A DNA stretch of 64,000 nucleotides from Sphingomonas sp. 37zxx (GCF_000786205.1 NZ_JROH01000018.1:1-64000); one strand, 5' to 3'; positions 34,865 to 44,466 are shown, numbered from the stretch's first letter. Numbers and translations: made by a program. Notes: generated by a model not told the origin, from the letters alone.

Positions 34865-36268
34865 TCATGCTATTCGTTCATCGGCTTCAGCGGCTTGCTC
34901 GCTACTGGCGGTGCGATTGGGGCGGGCGCGCTGGGGCTCGGGCGGGGCGCGCTGGTCGCCCGACTGGCCGGTGCCGGCGTCGAGCTGGCCAAGCTTTAGC
35001 CCGCGCGCGTCGGCCATTTCGGTCAGGCGCGGCGCAGCTTCGGCCAGCAGCGTGCGCGCGGCGGGGGTGTCGGCGGTAAGCTGCACCTGCACGCCATCGG
35101 CGGTTTCGCGAATCGTCACCTCGACGGTGCCGAGCGCGTCGGGGGTGAGGCGGATGCGGGTTTCGCGCGCGCCGGCGGTGTCGCGCAGCGTCTCGATCCG
35201 CTCGATCATCGCGTCCATCCATGCTGGATCATTGGTGGCGACGGGTGCGAGGGGAGCCGGCGCCTCCAGTGCGGCGCTACGCTCGATCGGTGCGGTGCCA
35301 AGCGGTGCGGGCTCGATCGCCGGTAGTGCCCGATCGGGGGTTTCGGCGGTCGGGGTAGCCTGGCTTGCCGGAAACGCGACATTGCTGCGGGCGCGCAGGA
35401 CTTGGGTGGTGTCGATGGGCTGGCTGGCGAGATGCGGCGTGTCAGCCGTGCCTGCGGCGGGGGTGGGTGCGGCCTGTTGGCGGGCGGGGAGCACGGGCTG
35501 CTCGAAAGGAGGCTCCGGAGCGCGAGGCATGGCTGGCGGATCGGCGGCGGGCGCGGCGACAGCTTGTTGCGGCATGCGTCGGGGCTGAGCCGGTGCGGCT
35601 GCGATGATGGGCTGCGCTGGGTTGGGTTCGGACGTTGCCGGCGAAGCAACGAGCAAAGGCCCGGACAACGTGGGCGGGGGGGAAGTGGGCAGCGGCAAGG
35701 GATTGTCGGTGGGGGCGAGCTGGATTGGCGCGACTGTGGTGTCGATTGGGGCGGGGGCGGGGGCGGTCGGCTCCGCTTCGCCTGCGTCGGTATCGCTGGT
35801 CGTTTCGGGCGGCTGATCGGTTGGCTCCGATGCGGATTGCTCGGAGCCGGGCTGACGTCTGGCGAGTGGCTTGTCGATGATCGGCGTTGGCCGCGTCGGG
35901 GGTGGCGTTACGGTGGGTTTGACCGGCTGTGGAACTGGCGGCGCTTCGGCGGCTTCGGCTTCAACCAGCATCGCCGGCGCGATCGGGGCGGTGGCGGCAA
36001 GTACGACGGCAGCGGCGGGCGGCAGGGTTTTGCCGGTGGCGGCAAAGGGTGGCCGCAAGAGTGGGGTGATCGGTGCCTCGACCGGCGCGGCGATCGACAG
36101 CCTGGCTTCAGGGGCGGGCAGCTCGGCGACGGGCTGCAATCCTGCCAGCGTCGCGGCAAAGCGCGTGCCGCTGTCGGGCAGCGGCTGCGCTGAGTCGGCA
36201 CGCGGCGGCGTCGGCGAGGCCAGGACTGCCAGCAGGCTCGAATGGAGGAGGTTGGTCATCGGCTGCAT
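34865..36268 (-). CDS. fliK: Flagellar hook-length control protein FliK
   Basis: 467 residues, strongly Pro/Ala-rich in the first 330 (a flexible ruler), with the C-terminal Flg_hook domain (RETRIRLTPDALGTVEVTIR and following) that triggers FlhB. A second ATG nine bases in (36259) is possible; the sigma-54 element at 36282-36297 implies a transcript start near 36271, leaving almost no leader for the first ATG. First gene of the fliK-fliLMNOPQR-flhB operon. Confidence 0.88.
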   Translation of the reverse strand: MQPMTNLLHSSLLAVLASPTPPRADSAQPLPDSGTRFAATLAGLQPVAELPAPEARLSIAAPVEAPITPLLRPPFAATGKTLPPAAAVVLAATAPIAPAMLVEAEAAEAPPVPQPVKPTVTPPPTRPTPIIDKPLARRQPGSEQSASEPTDQPPETTSDTDAGEAEPTAPAPAPIDTTVAPIQLAPTDNPLPLPTSPPPTLSGPLLVASPATSEPNPAQPIIAAAPAQPRRMPQQAVAAPAADPPAMPRAPEPPFEQPVLPARQQAAPTPAAGTADTPHLASQPIDTTQVLRARSNVAFPASQATPTAETPDRALPAIEPAPLGTAPIERSAALEAPAPLAPVATNDPAWMDAMIERIETLRDTAGARETRIRLTPDALGTVEVTIRETADGVQVQLTADTPAARTLLAEAAPRLTEMADARGLKLGQLDAGTGQSGDQRAPPEPQRARPNRTASSEQAAEADERIA

Positions 36269-36279
36269 CGCTTACGCGA

Positions 36280-36714
36280 TCAGCAAGGATCGTGCCGTTT
36301 ACGAGGCGCGCTTGCCGGCAGCGTTTCGAGCGCGCGCAGGGCTTTCAGCACCGCAAGCGTATTGGCCCGCTCGATCAATTTTTCGACTGCATTTTGGTCG
36401 CGGCGCGCCTCGCGGCTGGCGTCGCGCGCCTGGCCCAGGCTGTCTTGCGCGACGCTGACGCGGCGTTCGGCGGTGAAGGCCGATTGGTGCAGCCGATCGC
36501 GATATTGCGCGCCCGCCATCAGCGAAAGCGCGGCGGCGGGCGTCGGTGATGGTGCGGGGGCTACTTCGGCGGCAAGCTGTTCGATCCGGTCGCGCAGCGC
36601 GGTTTCGCTTGCCACCTTTTCCGCCGCGCGGGCTTCATCGGCGCGCACCAGCCCCAATTGCAGCGTGCGGACGCGCAACAACCGATCGAGCTTCTTGGCC
36701 GAGCGTTCAGCCAT
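36280..36714 (-). CDS. fliJ: Flagellar export chaperone-like protein FliJ
   Basis: 144 residues from ATG 36714, which overlaps the fliI stop by 8 bases; a longer frame upstream is antisense-like. Nearly all helical with heptad character (KKLDRLLRVRTLQLGLVRAD; DSLGQARDASREARRDQNAV), as in FliJ, the stalk that couples the FliI ATPase to FlhA. Sequence conservation of FliJ is low; position after fliI is decisive. Confidence 0.85.
   Translation of the reverse strand: MAERSAKKLDRLLRVRTLQLGLVRADEARAAEKVASETALRDRIEQLAAEVAPAPSPTPAAALSLMAGAQYRDRLHQSAFTAERRVSVAQDSLGQARDASREARRDQNAVEKLIERANTLAVLKALRALETLPASAPRKRHDPC
36282..36297 (-). promoter_or_regulatory. Sigma-54 promoter for the fliK-flhB operon
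   Basis: Minus strand CGGCACGATCCTTGCT matches TGGCACG-N4-TTGCW at all but the first base, with the invariant GG and GC 10 bases apart. It sits 14 bases before the fliK ATG and overlaps the last codons of fliJ, so the fli cluster is split into two transcription units here. Confidence 0.8.
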
Positions 36715-38050
36715 CGCCGAACACGCCGACCAGCTCCTCGATCGCGGCATCAAGCGAGACGATCGAATCGGCGTCCTGGCGGATATATTCCAGCACCGCG
36801 CCATGTGCCGCGATGGCGGCGTCGATCGCCGGATCGGCCCCGGCGCGATAGGCACCCATCAGCACCAGATCGCGATTTTCCTCATAGGTCGCCAGATGCC
36901 GGCGCAGCACCCGCGCGGCGTGGACGTGCTGCTTGCCCGCGATATCGGTCATCACCCGGCTGACCGAGGGGCCGACGTCGATCGCTGGATAGATGCCGCG
37001 TTCGGCCAGCGCACGGCTGAGCACGATATGCCCGTCGAGGATCGAGCGTGCCGAATCGACGACGGGGTCGTTGCCGTCATCGCCATCGGCAAGCACGGTA
37101 TAGATGGCGGTGATCGACCCGCCCGAATGGACGCAGGTGCCCGCGCGCTCGATCAAGCCGGGCAGCATCGCGATCGCGCTGGGGGGATAGCCGCGCGCCG
37201 AAGCCGGCTCGCCCAGCGCCAGCCCGATTTCGCGCCCGGCATGCGCGACGCGGGTGAGCGAATCCATGATCAGCAGCACGCGCTTGCCCTCGTCGCGAAA
37301 CGCTTCGGCGATCGCGGTGGCGCGCAGCGCGCCCCGGATCCGCAGCACCGGCGAATGATTGGCGGGCACCGCCACCACCACCGAACGCTGGCGCGCGGCC
37401 CCGTGGATATTGGTTTCCAGAAAGTCCGATACTTCGCGGCTGCGTTCGCCGATCAGCCCGACGACGGCGACATCGGCCTGCGCCGCGCGCACGATCATGC
37501 CCAGCAGCACCGATTTGCCGACCCCCGACCCCGCCATGATGCCGACCCGCTGGCCCTGGCCGATGGTGAGCAGCCCGTTGATCGCGCGCACGCCGACGTC
37601 CATCGGCTCGCGCACCCGGCCGCGATCGAGCGGGCTTTGCAGCTTGCCGCCCAGCGGCCAGTAGTGCGCGCCGCGAATGGGCCCAAGCCCGTCGATCGGC
37701 TTGCCCGCGCCGTCGATCACCCGGCCAAGCAGCGCCGCGCCGACTTCGGCCTCGCCCGCGCCCGATTGTTCCTGGCGGCCGATCGGGCGGACGGGGGCGT
37801 TGGGCAGCAGCGGGGCAGGCCCGCCCAGGTTCATAAGCAAGGTGCGCCCGTTGCGAAAGCCGATTACCTCGGCCTCGACCGCGCCCTTGCCGGTGCCGAC
37901 CGCGCAGACGGTGCCCACCGGCAGCGACAGGCCAACCGCCTCCATCGACAGTCCGTCGAACGAGGCAAGCCGACCCGACACGCGCGGTTTGGCGACGAAG
38001 ACGGGCGCTGCCAGTCGTTCGAGATAGTCATGCGCGAAGGTGTTCAGCAT
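36707..38050 (-). CDS. fliI: Flagellar export ATPase FliI
   Basis: 447 residues, F1-beta-like. Walker A GSGVGKSVLLG (near residue 175), VVGLIGERSREVSDFLE, Walker B RVLLIMDSLTRVAHAGREI and the type III ATPase signature PPSAIAMLPGLIERAG are all present. It supplies energy for export-substrate docking, in a complex with FliH and FliJ. It starts 22 bases after fliH. Confidence 0.96.
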   Translation of the reverse strand: MLNTFAHDYLERLAAPVFVAKPRVSGRLASFDGLSMEAVGLSLPVGTVCAVGTGKGAVEAEVIGFRNGRTLLMNLGGPAPLLPNAPVRPIGRQEQSGAGEAEVGAALLGRVIDGAGKPIDGLGPIRGAHYWPLGGKLQSPLDRGRVREPMDVGVRAINGLLTIGQGQRVGIMAGSGVGKSVLLGMIVRAAQADVAVVGLIGERSREVSDFLETNIHGAARQRSVVVAVPANHSPVLRIRGALRATAIAEAFRDEGKRVLLIMDSLTRVAHAGREIGLALGEPASARGYPPSAIAMLPGLIERAGTCVHSGGSITAIYTVLADGDDGNDPVVDSARSILDGHIVLSRALAERGIYPAIDVGPSVSRVMTDIAGKQHVHAARVLRRHLATYEENRDLVLMGAYRAGADPAIDAAIAAHGAVLEYIRQDADSIVSLDAAIEELVGVFGDG

Positions 38051-38072
38051 GGGTGGATCAGCATTGGCCGCC

Positions 38073-38807
38073 TCAGCATTGCGCAGGGAGCGGCACGCGA
38101 TCGATCGCGGCGGTTAGCTGTTCGATCCATTGTTCGGGGCCATCCTCGACGATGGTGGACGCCGATTCGATGATGAAGCTGCCGCGCGCGATGCTGGGAT
38201 CGCCGGCGGCGAACACCATGTCGGGCAATCGGCCCTCGATCAGCCGGACATCATCGGGGTGCAGCCGAACCAGCGAGGATTCGGCGGCATCGGCCAGCAG
38301 ATCGACTGCGGCGTCGATCCGCCCGGCCAGCCGCTCGGGCGAGACGCCGATCTCTCCCACCAGCCGGGTAACCAGGTGCAGCACCGTCTGGCGTAATTGC
38401 TGTGCGAAGCGTTCGCGATCGAAATGCGCGGCATCGGCAAGCCCGCGGCCCAGCGCATCGACCAAGGCGCGGTCGCGGGCGGTGGCTGCCTCGATCTCGG
38501 CGCGCGCCGCCGCCAGCCCCTCGGCATAGCCCTTGTCATGCGCCACCGCGATCGGATCGACAAAGGGTTGCGGCGCGGGGGCGGCCATCGGCTGGTCGAT
38601 TTCGGGATCGAACATGTCCCAGCCCTGAGTCGGCTTGGCGGCGCGATCGGCGGGTTCGAAATGGCGTGGCTGGTTGGGCGCGGGTTTGTCGGCGACCCGC
38701 GCGCCCGGATCGACCGGGGCAAAACCCTCAGGCGCGGCGAAGGCGCGGCGCAGCGCTTCGCCGGCATGGACATGACGGCTGGAAAAGCCCGCTGTAAAGT
38801 CAGACAT
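38073..38807 (-). CDS. fliH: Flagellar assembly protein FliH
   Basis: 244 residues. The C-terminal FliH domain (FAQQLRQTVLHLVTRLVGEI; RIDAAVDLLADAAESSLVRLHPDDV) is clear; the N-terminus is variable and Pro-rich. It regulates FliI and links it to the C-ring. It overlaps fliG by 8 bases. Confidence 0.9.
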   Translation of the reverse strand: MSDFTAGFSSRHVHAGEALRRAFAAPEGFAPVDPGARVADKPAPNQPRHFEPADRAAKPTQGWDMFDPEIDQPMAAPAPQPFVDPIAVAHDKGYAEGLAAARAEIEAATARDRALVDALGRGLADAAHFDRERFAQQLRQTVLHLVTRLVGEIGVSPERLAGRIDAAVDLLADAAESSLVRLHPDDVRLIEGRLPDMVFAAGDPSIARGSFIIESASTIVEDGPEQWIEQLTAAIDRVPLPAQC

Positions 38808-39810
38808 AATCGTCCTCGCCCCCGCCCATCATGATCGTGCCGTCCTTGCCCAATTGGCGGGCGATCGCGATGACCGCCTTTTGCGCGTCGAGCACTTCGG
38901 AAAGGCGCATCGGGCCGCGCGCTTCCATTTCGTCGCGGATTCCGTCGGCGGCGCGCGCCGACATGCAGCCAAGGAAGCGGTTACGCGCGGGTTCGTCGAC
39001 GCCCTTGAGCGAGCGCACCAGCAGATCGCTGTCGATGTTGCGGATCAGGATGCCCAGATTCTTGTCGTCGAGGTCGAGCAGATTGTCGAAGACGAACATC
39101 GCCTCTTCGATCGCGCGCGCGGTTTCGCGGTCGATCTTGGCAATCTTCGGCATAACGCGGGTTTCGGTGGTCTTGCGCCCGCTCGACAGGATCTTGGCCG
39201 CGTCCTTGGTGCCGCCCAGTTGCAGCCCGGCGGTGGACGACGACTGGCCGATCCGCGACGATAGCGCCGCCTTGAGCGTTTCGATCGCTTCGGGCGTGAT
39301 CGGTCCCAGCCGCGCGACCCGGTGCAGGATCTGCGGCTGAATCGCCTCGGGCAGCAGTTCGAGCACCTGCGCCGCGACCAGCGGATCAAGATTGGCGATC
39401 AGCACGGCGGCGATCTGCGGATGTTCGCTTTCGATCAGCGCCGCGATTTCGCCCGCGTCGAGCCAGTCGAGCAGGTCGATCGCGCAAGCCGCCTCGGGCG
39501 GGGTGATCCGCGCGAGCACGCTATCGGCCTTGTCGGGGCCGAGCGCCCGATTCATCATGCCCTCGATACGTGGGCGCGGGTCGAAGCCGATCGCGGTGCG
39601 TTCACGGGCGCGATCGATGAAATCGTCGAGGACATGCTCGACCTCGATCTCGCTGACATCGGCGACCGCGAACATCGCCTTGCCCAATTGGCGGACTTCC
39701 TCGGGATCGAGCTTTTGCAGGATCGCGGCGGCCTCTTCCTCGCCCACCAGCATCATCAGCACGGCGGCGCGCTCGACCCCGCTATAGTGGCGAACGGCGG
39801 GTTCGATCAC
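38800..39810 (-). CDS. fliG: Flagellar motor switch protein FliG
   Basis: 336 residues with the three FliG domains: N-terminal (GVERAAVLMMLVGEEEAAAI), middle (EHPQIAAVLIANLDPLVAAQVLELLP with the EHPQ motif) and C-terminal with the charged torque helix (SLKGVDEPARNRFLGCMSAR). It overlaps fliF by 4 bases and fliH by 8. Confidence 0.96.
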   Translation of the reverse strand: MIEPAVRHYSGVERAAVLMMLVGEEEAAAILQKLDPEEVRQLGKAMFAVADVSEIEVEHVLDDFIDRARERTAIGFDPRPRIEGMMNRALGPDKADSVLARITPPEAACAIDLLDWLDAGEIAALIESEHPQIAAVLIANLDPLVAAQVLELLPEAIQPQILHRVARLGPITPEAIETLKAALSSRIGQSSSTAGLQLGGTKDAAKILSSGRKTTETRVMPKIAKIDRETARAIEEAMFVFDNLLDLDDKNLGILIRNIDSDLLVRSLKGVDEPARNRFLGCMSARAADGIRDEMEARGPMRLSEVLDAQKAVIAIARQLGKDGTIMMGGGEDDYV

Positions 39811-41447
39811 GATGGGTCGGCCCGGATCATGTCGCGCACCGCCAGTGCCGCGCGCGCCGGATTGTCGCGGGTGAAGCCGCGCACCAGACCGACCCGGTCG
39901 TCATAGCCGCGCGCATTCTGAAGCATGTCGATGCTGACCGGGGTTTGACCCTCGGTCACCTGTTCGACCGCCGAACCGCCGGCGCTGGGCAGGGGCAGCG
40001 GCGATCGTTCGGTCGCGGGAGCTTCCTCGCGCTTCTTGGCCAGTGATTTCACCAGCGGGCGGACGCCGACGAACAGCACCAGCAAAGCGATCACTAATGC
40101 GGTGGCGTTGCGCGCGACCATCGGCACCCATGCCGCGTCATACCAGGCGACCGGGGCCGCATCGGTGACCGCGGGCGAAAAGGCGCGGCTGACCACCGTC
40201 ACCTGATCGGCGCGCTCGGCGTTGTAGCCGACTGCGGCGCGAACCAGATCGGTGATCTGACGGATTTCCGCCGGGGTGCGTGCCTTGCCTTCGGGATCGC
40301 GCAGCAGCACCGCGACCGACAGCCGCTTGATCCCGCCGGGCGCGGTGCGGGTGACCGACACTTCCTTGCCCAGGTCATAGGTGCGCGCGAACTCTTCGCT
40401 CGCCTTGGCGGGTGCGGTGGTGTTGGCGGCACCCGGCTGAGTCGCGGGATCATTGGGGTTGGTAAGCGATGCAGCGGCGGGCGGGGTGTTCGACAGCGCC
40501 CCGGGGATGCCGCCGGGCGCGCCGGGGGTGCCGTTCGGCCCAACCCAATTGCCCTGTTCGGCGCGGATCACGCCTTCCTTGTCATAGCGTTCGCGCGTTG
40601 CCTGCGCTTCGTCGAGATCGACATCGGCCTGGACTTCGGCGCTGAAATTGCCCGCCCCCACCAGCGGGGTCAGCAGCTTGTTGAGCTGGAGGCGGAACTT
40701 GTCCTCGACTCGGCGCTGATAATCGATCCGCGCATCGCCGACGCTGGTGCCGCGTTCGTCATCGTCGCGGCTGAGCAAGGCACCCATTTGATCGACGATC
40801 GTGACGCTGTCGGGCTTCATCCCGCCGACCGACGAGGCGACCAGGTTGACGATCGAGCGCACCTGCGCGTCAGACAATGTGCGACCGGGTTCGAGCCGGA
40901 CGATCACCGATGCCGAAGGCTGGGCATTGTCTCGCACGAAGACCGAGGATTCGGGCATCGCCAGATGGACGCGGGCATCGGCGACCGCATCAATCTCGCC
41001 GATCGAGCGCGCCAGCTCGCTTTCGCGCGCCTGACGCAGGCGTTCGCCCTCTACCGCGCGGCTGACGCCCATCGGCAGTTCGTCGAGGATGGCATAGCCG
41101 CCGGGAGCTGCCTTTGGCAGGTCCTGTCCTGCCAGCAGCATGCGTGCACGGTGATAATCATCCTCGCCCACCGTCAGCGCGCCCGATTGGTCGAAACGGG
41201 TGCGGATGCTGGCGGCGGCGAGTGCGTCACTGACCGCCGATTTGTCGTTGTCGGCAAGCTGGGTGAACAACACCCGCTGCGGCGGTGTCGCCAGCATCAT
41301 CCAGGCAAGCGCCGCCGAGGCGATCAGGCCGATCAGCAACACCAGCGGCAGGCTTTTGCGGATCGCGGGTTGGGCGAGGAATCCTCGCGCCTGGGCGAGC
41401 GGCGCGGCGAGGCGGGCGGGGGCGAGCGGGGTAAGGGCGTTTTCCAT
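39807..41447 (-). CDS. fliF: Flagellar MS-ring protein FliF
   Basis: 546 residues with a membrane helix near 33-52, the secretin-like ring-building motifs (DNAQPSASVIVRLEPGRTLS; GVSRAVEGERLRQARESELA), a Gly/Pro-rich central loop (about 305-350) and a second helix near 440-465. The C-terminus that binds FliG is present. It starts 6 bases after fliE. Confidence 0.95.
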   Translation of the reverse strand: MENALTPLAPARLAAPLAQARGFLAQPAIRKSLPLVLLIGLIASAALAWMMLATPPQRVLFTQLADNDKSAVSDALAAASIRTRFDQSGALTVGEDDYHRARMLLAGQDLPKAAPGGYAILDELPMGVSRAVEGERLRQARESELARSIGEIDAVADARVHLAMPESSVFVRDNAQPSASVIVRLEPGRTLSDAQVRSIVNLVASSVGGMKPDSVTIVDQMGALLSRDDDERGTSVGDARIDYQRRVEDKFRLQLNKLLTPLVGAGNFSAEVQADVDLDEAQATRERYDKEGVIRAEQGNWVGPNGTPGAPGGIPGALSNTPPAAASLTNPNDPATQPGAANTTAPAKASEEFARTYDLGKEVSVTRTAPGGIKRLSVAVLLRDPEGKARTPAEIRQITDLVRAAVGYNAERADQVTVVSRAFSPAVTDAAPVAWYDAAWVPMVARNATALVIALLVLFVGVRPLVKSLAKKREEAPATERSPLPLPSAGGSAVEQVTEGQTPVSIDMLQNARGYDDRVGLVRGFTRDNPARAALAVRDMIRADPS

Positions 41448-41453
41448 CTGCGA

Positions 41454-41822
41454 TTACACCGGCATGCTCATGATGTCCTTGTACGCGGACAGCAATTTGT
41501 TGCGGACCTGCAGCGTTGCCTCGAACCCGACCGAGGCTTGCTGGCGCGCCAGCATGACCTTGGCGATGTCGACGGTTTCGCCGCGTTCATAGGCGGCGGA
41601 CAATTTCCCCGCCTGTGATTGCGCCTGATTGACCTGCCCCAGCATGTCTTCGAGCGTCGAGCTGAAGCCGGTGGGTTTGGGCGGTTCGGTCGCGGGGACC
41701 GCAACCTCCTGATTGGCGCGTGACAGCGCCTGGTTTTTCTCCAGGATTTGGGCACGCATCGCCATGATCCGGTCGACACTCATCGCGCCGCTGCCGCTGC
41801 CGCCGATGCCGTTGACGCTCAT
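41454..41822 (-). CDS. fliE: Flagellar rod/MS-ring junction protein FliE
   Basis: 122 residues from ATG 41822, which overlaps the stop of the upstream regulator (ATGA). The C-terminal FliE pattern is present (SFxxxL-type FSSTLEDMLGQVNQAQ; VMLARQQASVGFEATLQVRNKLLSAYKDIMSMPV). It joins the MS-ring to the rod. Confidence 0.93.
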   Translation of the reverse strand: MSVNGIGGSGSGAMSVDRIMAMRAQILEKNQALSRANQEVAVPATEPPKPTGFSSTLEDMLGQVNQAQSQAGKLSAAYERGETVDIAKVMLARQQASVGFEATLQVRNKLLSAYKDIMSMPV

Positions 41823-43081
41823 GCGGTCGCCTTCCAATCCTGGTGACGACCGATATCGTCACCCTGTTCGCGCGCCTTGGCCAGGCGATAGCGAAGCGTG
41901 CGTTCGGAAATGCCAAGCCGGCGCGCGGTTTCGATCCGGCTGCCGTTGCACGCCGCCAGCGTGTCGCGGATCGCCTGGAACTCGCTCATCTGGACGATGT
42001 TGCTGAGCCGCGCGGGGCTGTCGTTCGATGCGCGTTGCTGCGTTGGCCGGTCGAAGATGATGTCGGCGGGCGTGATCGTCTTGCCGTGGCACAACAGCAA
42101 TGCGCGCTGGATCACATTTTCCAGCTCGCGGACATTGCCCGGCCAGTCATGCGCCTCGAGCATCGCCAGCGCATCGCGCGACAGCCAGGGCATGCTGCTG
42201 TGACCGGCGGCATGGCGGACGATCATCGCGGTCGCAAGCGCCGGCACATCGTCGGGCCGCTGCGCCAGCGCGCGGGTGGTGAGCGGAAAGACGCTGAGCC
42301 GGTAGTAAAGATCGGCGCGAAAACGGCCCGCCTGTACTTCGGCGTGCAGATCACGGTTGGCGCAGGCGATGATCCGCACGTCGATCGGCTCGGCTTGGGT
42401 CGCGCCGATCGGCACCACTTCGCGCTCCTGTAATGCCCGCAGCAATTTGGCTTGCAGCCCGATCGGCATTTCGGCGACTTCGTCGAGCAGCAGCGTGCCG
42501 CCATTGGCGGCGCGAAAGAAACCCTGGCCGCCCGATGACGCACCGGTGAACGAACCCTTTTGGTGACCAAAGAGCATCGCTTCGAGCATCGATTCAGGGA
42601 GTGCGGCGCAGTTGATCGCGATGAACGGCCCCGATGCGCGCGGCGAGGCGCGATGGATGGTGCGCGCAAGCACTTCCTTGCCGGTGCCGGTGGGGCCGTT
42701 GATGAGCACGGTAATGTCCGATTTGGCGACTCGCTGCGCCAGCGTCAGCAACGCCAGGCTCTCGGGATCGGCGGCGACGGGTGCTTCGGGACCGCGAAGC
42801 AGCGCGCTGGCAAAGCCTGCCGCGATCGCCGCATCGTCGGGATCGAAGCCGATCCGCGCCGAGTGACCGTCGATAAAGGGGGTGATCGTGCCGGGCTTGC
42901 CGCCCAGGATCAGGGTGCGGGCAGCGACCGGCGCTGCCTCATCGGCCAGGATCACAAAATGGTCACCCGGGAGGGGGCGTTCGCGTTCGGTGGTAGCTAC
43001 TGCGAGACCCTGAGCCCGCAAGGTCGAGACGAGTGGATAGTGCAGCCGCATCGCTGCGGCTGAAGGATAGATCGAACGCAT
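41819..43081 (-). CDS. Sigma-54-dependent flagellar transcriptional activator (FlbD-like)
   Basis: 420 residues. AAA+ domain: Walker A GPTGTGKE near 130, the sigma-54 contact loop as GSFTGA rather than GAFTGA, Walker B GGTLLLDEV, and the arginine-finger region FRADLYYRLSVFPL. A Fis-type HTH ends the protein (NGSRIETARRLGISERTLRYRLAK). The first 100 residues show no intact phosphoacceptor receiver. It is the first gene of the fliE-F-G-H-I-J unit and is the obvious activator of the four sigma-54 promoters in this window. Caulobacter FlbD is the closest functional parallel; orthology is inferred. Confidence 0.9.
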   Translation of the reverse strand: MRSIYPSAAAMRLHYPLVSTLRAQGLAVATTERERPLPGDHFVILADEAAPVAARTLILGGKPGTITPFIDGHSARIGFDPDDAAIAAGFASALLRGPEAPVAADPESLALLTLAQRVAKSDITVLINGPTGTGKEVLARTIHRASPRASGPFIAINCAALPESMLEAMLFGHQKGSFTGASSGGQGFFRAANGGTLLLDEVAEMPIGLQAKLLRALQEREVVPIGATQAEPIDVRIIACANRDLHAEVQAGRFRADLYYRLSVFPLTTRALAQRPDDVPALATAMIVRHAAGHSSMPWLSRDALAMLEAHDWPGNVRELENVIQRALLLCHGKTITPADIIFDRPTQQRASNDSPARLSNIVQMSEFQAIRDTLAACNGSRIETARRLGISERTLRYRLAKAREQGDDIGRHQDWKATA

Positions 43082-43123
43082 AAAAATCCCCCGTTCTGAG
43101 AATCATACGTACACACACGCTGG

Positions 43124-43138
43124 TTAACGCCGCGTAAA
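43124..43138. promoter_or_regulatory. CtrA-like box upstream of the flagellar activator operon
   Basis: TTAA (43124-43127), 7 bases, TAAA (43135-43138): one mismatch from the CtrA consensus TTAA-N7-TTAA. It lies 43 bases upstream of the activator ATG, where class II flagellar promoters of alphaproteobacteria are expected. A short motif, so chance occurrence is possible. Confidence 0.4.
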
Positions 43139-43249
43139 ATATTGCCGCCGCGGCAAGATTTTTCCGCTTCTTTTGCCCGTGTGGCCGCGCGAGCAACTAC
43201 ACGCGCGCGCGTAGAAGGCCGATCGGCAAGTGCGGGGCATTTTTTTCCC

Positions 43250-43276
43250 TTAAGCCCGGCCATCGGCAGCCGTTTC
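43250..43276 (+). promoter_or_regulatory. Candidate sigma-28 promoter of the flagellin gene
   Basis: TTAAGCCC (43250-43257), 11-base spacer, GCCGTTTC (43269-43276). The -10 keeps GCCG and a T; the -35 is a 4 of 8 match. It lies about 69 bases upstream of the flagellin ATG. Weaker than the flgM and fliD promoters but with the same spacing. Confidence 0.4.
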
Positions 43277-43344
43277 TTGCTGTGACTGCTCGGCTCCCGC
43301 TTGTGGGGGGATAGGTGGGCGGTACGGGAAATGGAGACACGGAC

Positions 43345-44376
43345 ATGACGGTTATCGGAACCAATATCGGCGCCCTGCGCGCCGCCAATGCCTCGCGGAC
43401 TGCCAATACCTCGCTGACCGCGAGCATGGAGCGCCTGTCGACCGGCAAGCGAATCAACTCGGCCAAGGACGACGCCGCCGGCCTCGCCATCGCAACGTCG
43501 ATGACCTCGCAGATCCGCGGCATGAACCAGGCGGTGCGCAACGCCAATGACGGCATGGCGCTGGCCCAGACCGCCGACGGTGCGCTGAACGAAGCATCGA
43601 ACATTCTGCAGCGGGTACGCGAGCTGGCAGTCCAGTCGGCATCTGGCACCTATCAGGACGGCGATCGCGACAATATGCAGATCGAAGTCAACGAGCTGAA
43701 GAAGCAGCTGATCAACATTTCGGCATCGGAATTCAACGGCGTCGAACTGTTCAGCGCGACCGCCGACAACAACATCGAAATCCAGGTCGGTGCCGGCAGA
43801 AACGACCAGATCACGCTGAGCATCAGCGCACTGAACCTGGTCACGGTCAGCGGCACCGAGGCATCAGCTTCGGCAGCTGCGGGTCTTTCGACCGCGCTGG
43901 TCGCTGGCGACGCATTGATCGGCACGACCCGCCGGGTCACCGCCGAAGATGTTGCCTATGCCGCAGAGATGGAAGGTGCAGCCGTCACCACCGCCGACAT
44001 CGGCACCGAAAAGACACTGGCAGTCGGCGACACCTTTTATGTTCCCGAAAGCAGCGCGACGGTCGTTACCGGCGGTGTGGACGTCAGCGATGCCGCGAGC
44101 GCCCAGGCCGCGCTGGAAACGCTCGATACCGCGTTGCAGGCAGTCAACGAGACTCGCGCATCGCTCGGCGCAGGCCAGAGCCGGCTCGAATCGGTGGTCA
44201 ACACGCTGACCACCAACATGACCAACCTGACCGACGCACGCAGCCGAATCGAAGACGCCGATTTCTCGGCCGAAACGACCGCGCTCGCCAAGGCGCAGAT
44301 CCTGAGCCAGGCGTCGACCGCGATGCTGGCGCAGGCCAATCAGAGCCAGGAAGGCGTCCTGTCGCTGCTGCGGTAA
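43345..44376 (+). CDS. fliC: Flagellin
   Basis: 343 residues from ATG 43345, with GGAG 8 bases upstream. The conserved D0/D1 ends are intact ([41 protein letters not shown]-terminal [20 protein letters not shown] ending LLR). The variable central part (about residues 165-255) is short and Ala/Thr-rich. It is the only flagellin in the window, has no neighbour on its strand and is followed by a strong terminator, so it is probably monocistronic and highly expressed. Confidence 0.96.
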   Translation: MTVIGTNIGALRAANASRTANTSLTASMERLSTGKRINSAKDDAAGLAIATSMTSQIRGMNQAVRNANDGMALAQTADGALNEASNILQRVRELAVQSASGTYQDGDRDNMQIEVNELKKQLINISASEFNGVELFSATADNNIEIQVGAGRNDQITLSISALNLVTVSGTEASASAAAGLSTALVAGDALIGTTRRVTAEDVAYAAEMEGAAVTTADIGTEKTLAVGDTFYVPESSATVVTGGVDVSDAASAQAALETLDTALQAVNETRASLGAGQSRLESVVNTLTTNMTNLTDARSRIEDADFSAETTALAKAQILSQASTAMLAQANQSQEGVLSLLR

Positions 44377-44466
44377 GCGATTGCATCAGGAAACCCCGGC
44401 ACTGCCACCCCCCAGTTAAGGCAGTGTCGGGGCAGCCGCTCTACCTCCCAGCGGAGCGTGCGCGCG

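Noticed and set aside
42223..43063. Plus- and minus-strand frames over the activator gene
   Set aside because: They are alternative-frame shadows; the AAA+ and Fis motifs place the real gene at 41819-43081.
43082..43344. Sigma-54 promoter for the activator or flagellin
   Set aside because: GG/GC pairs in this gap have 9- or 12-base spacing or poor flanks (for example CGGCAAG-N4-GGGCA), so no element met the standard reached at the four reported sites.
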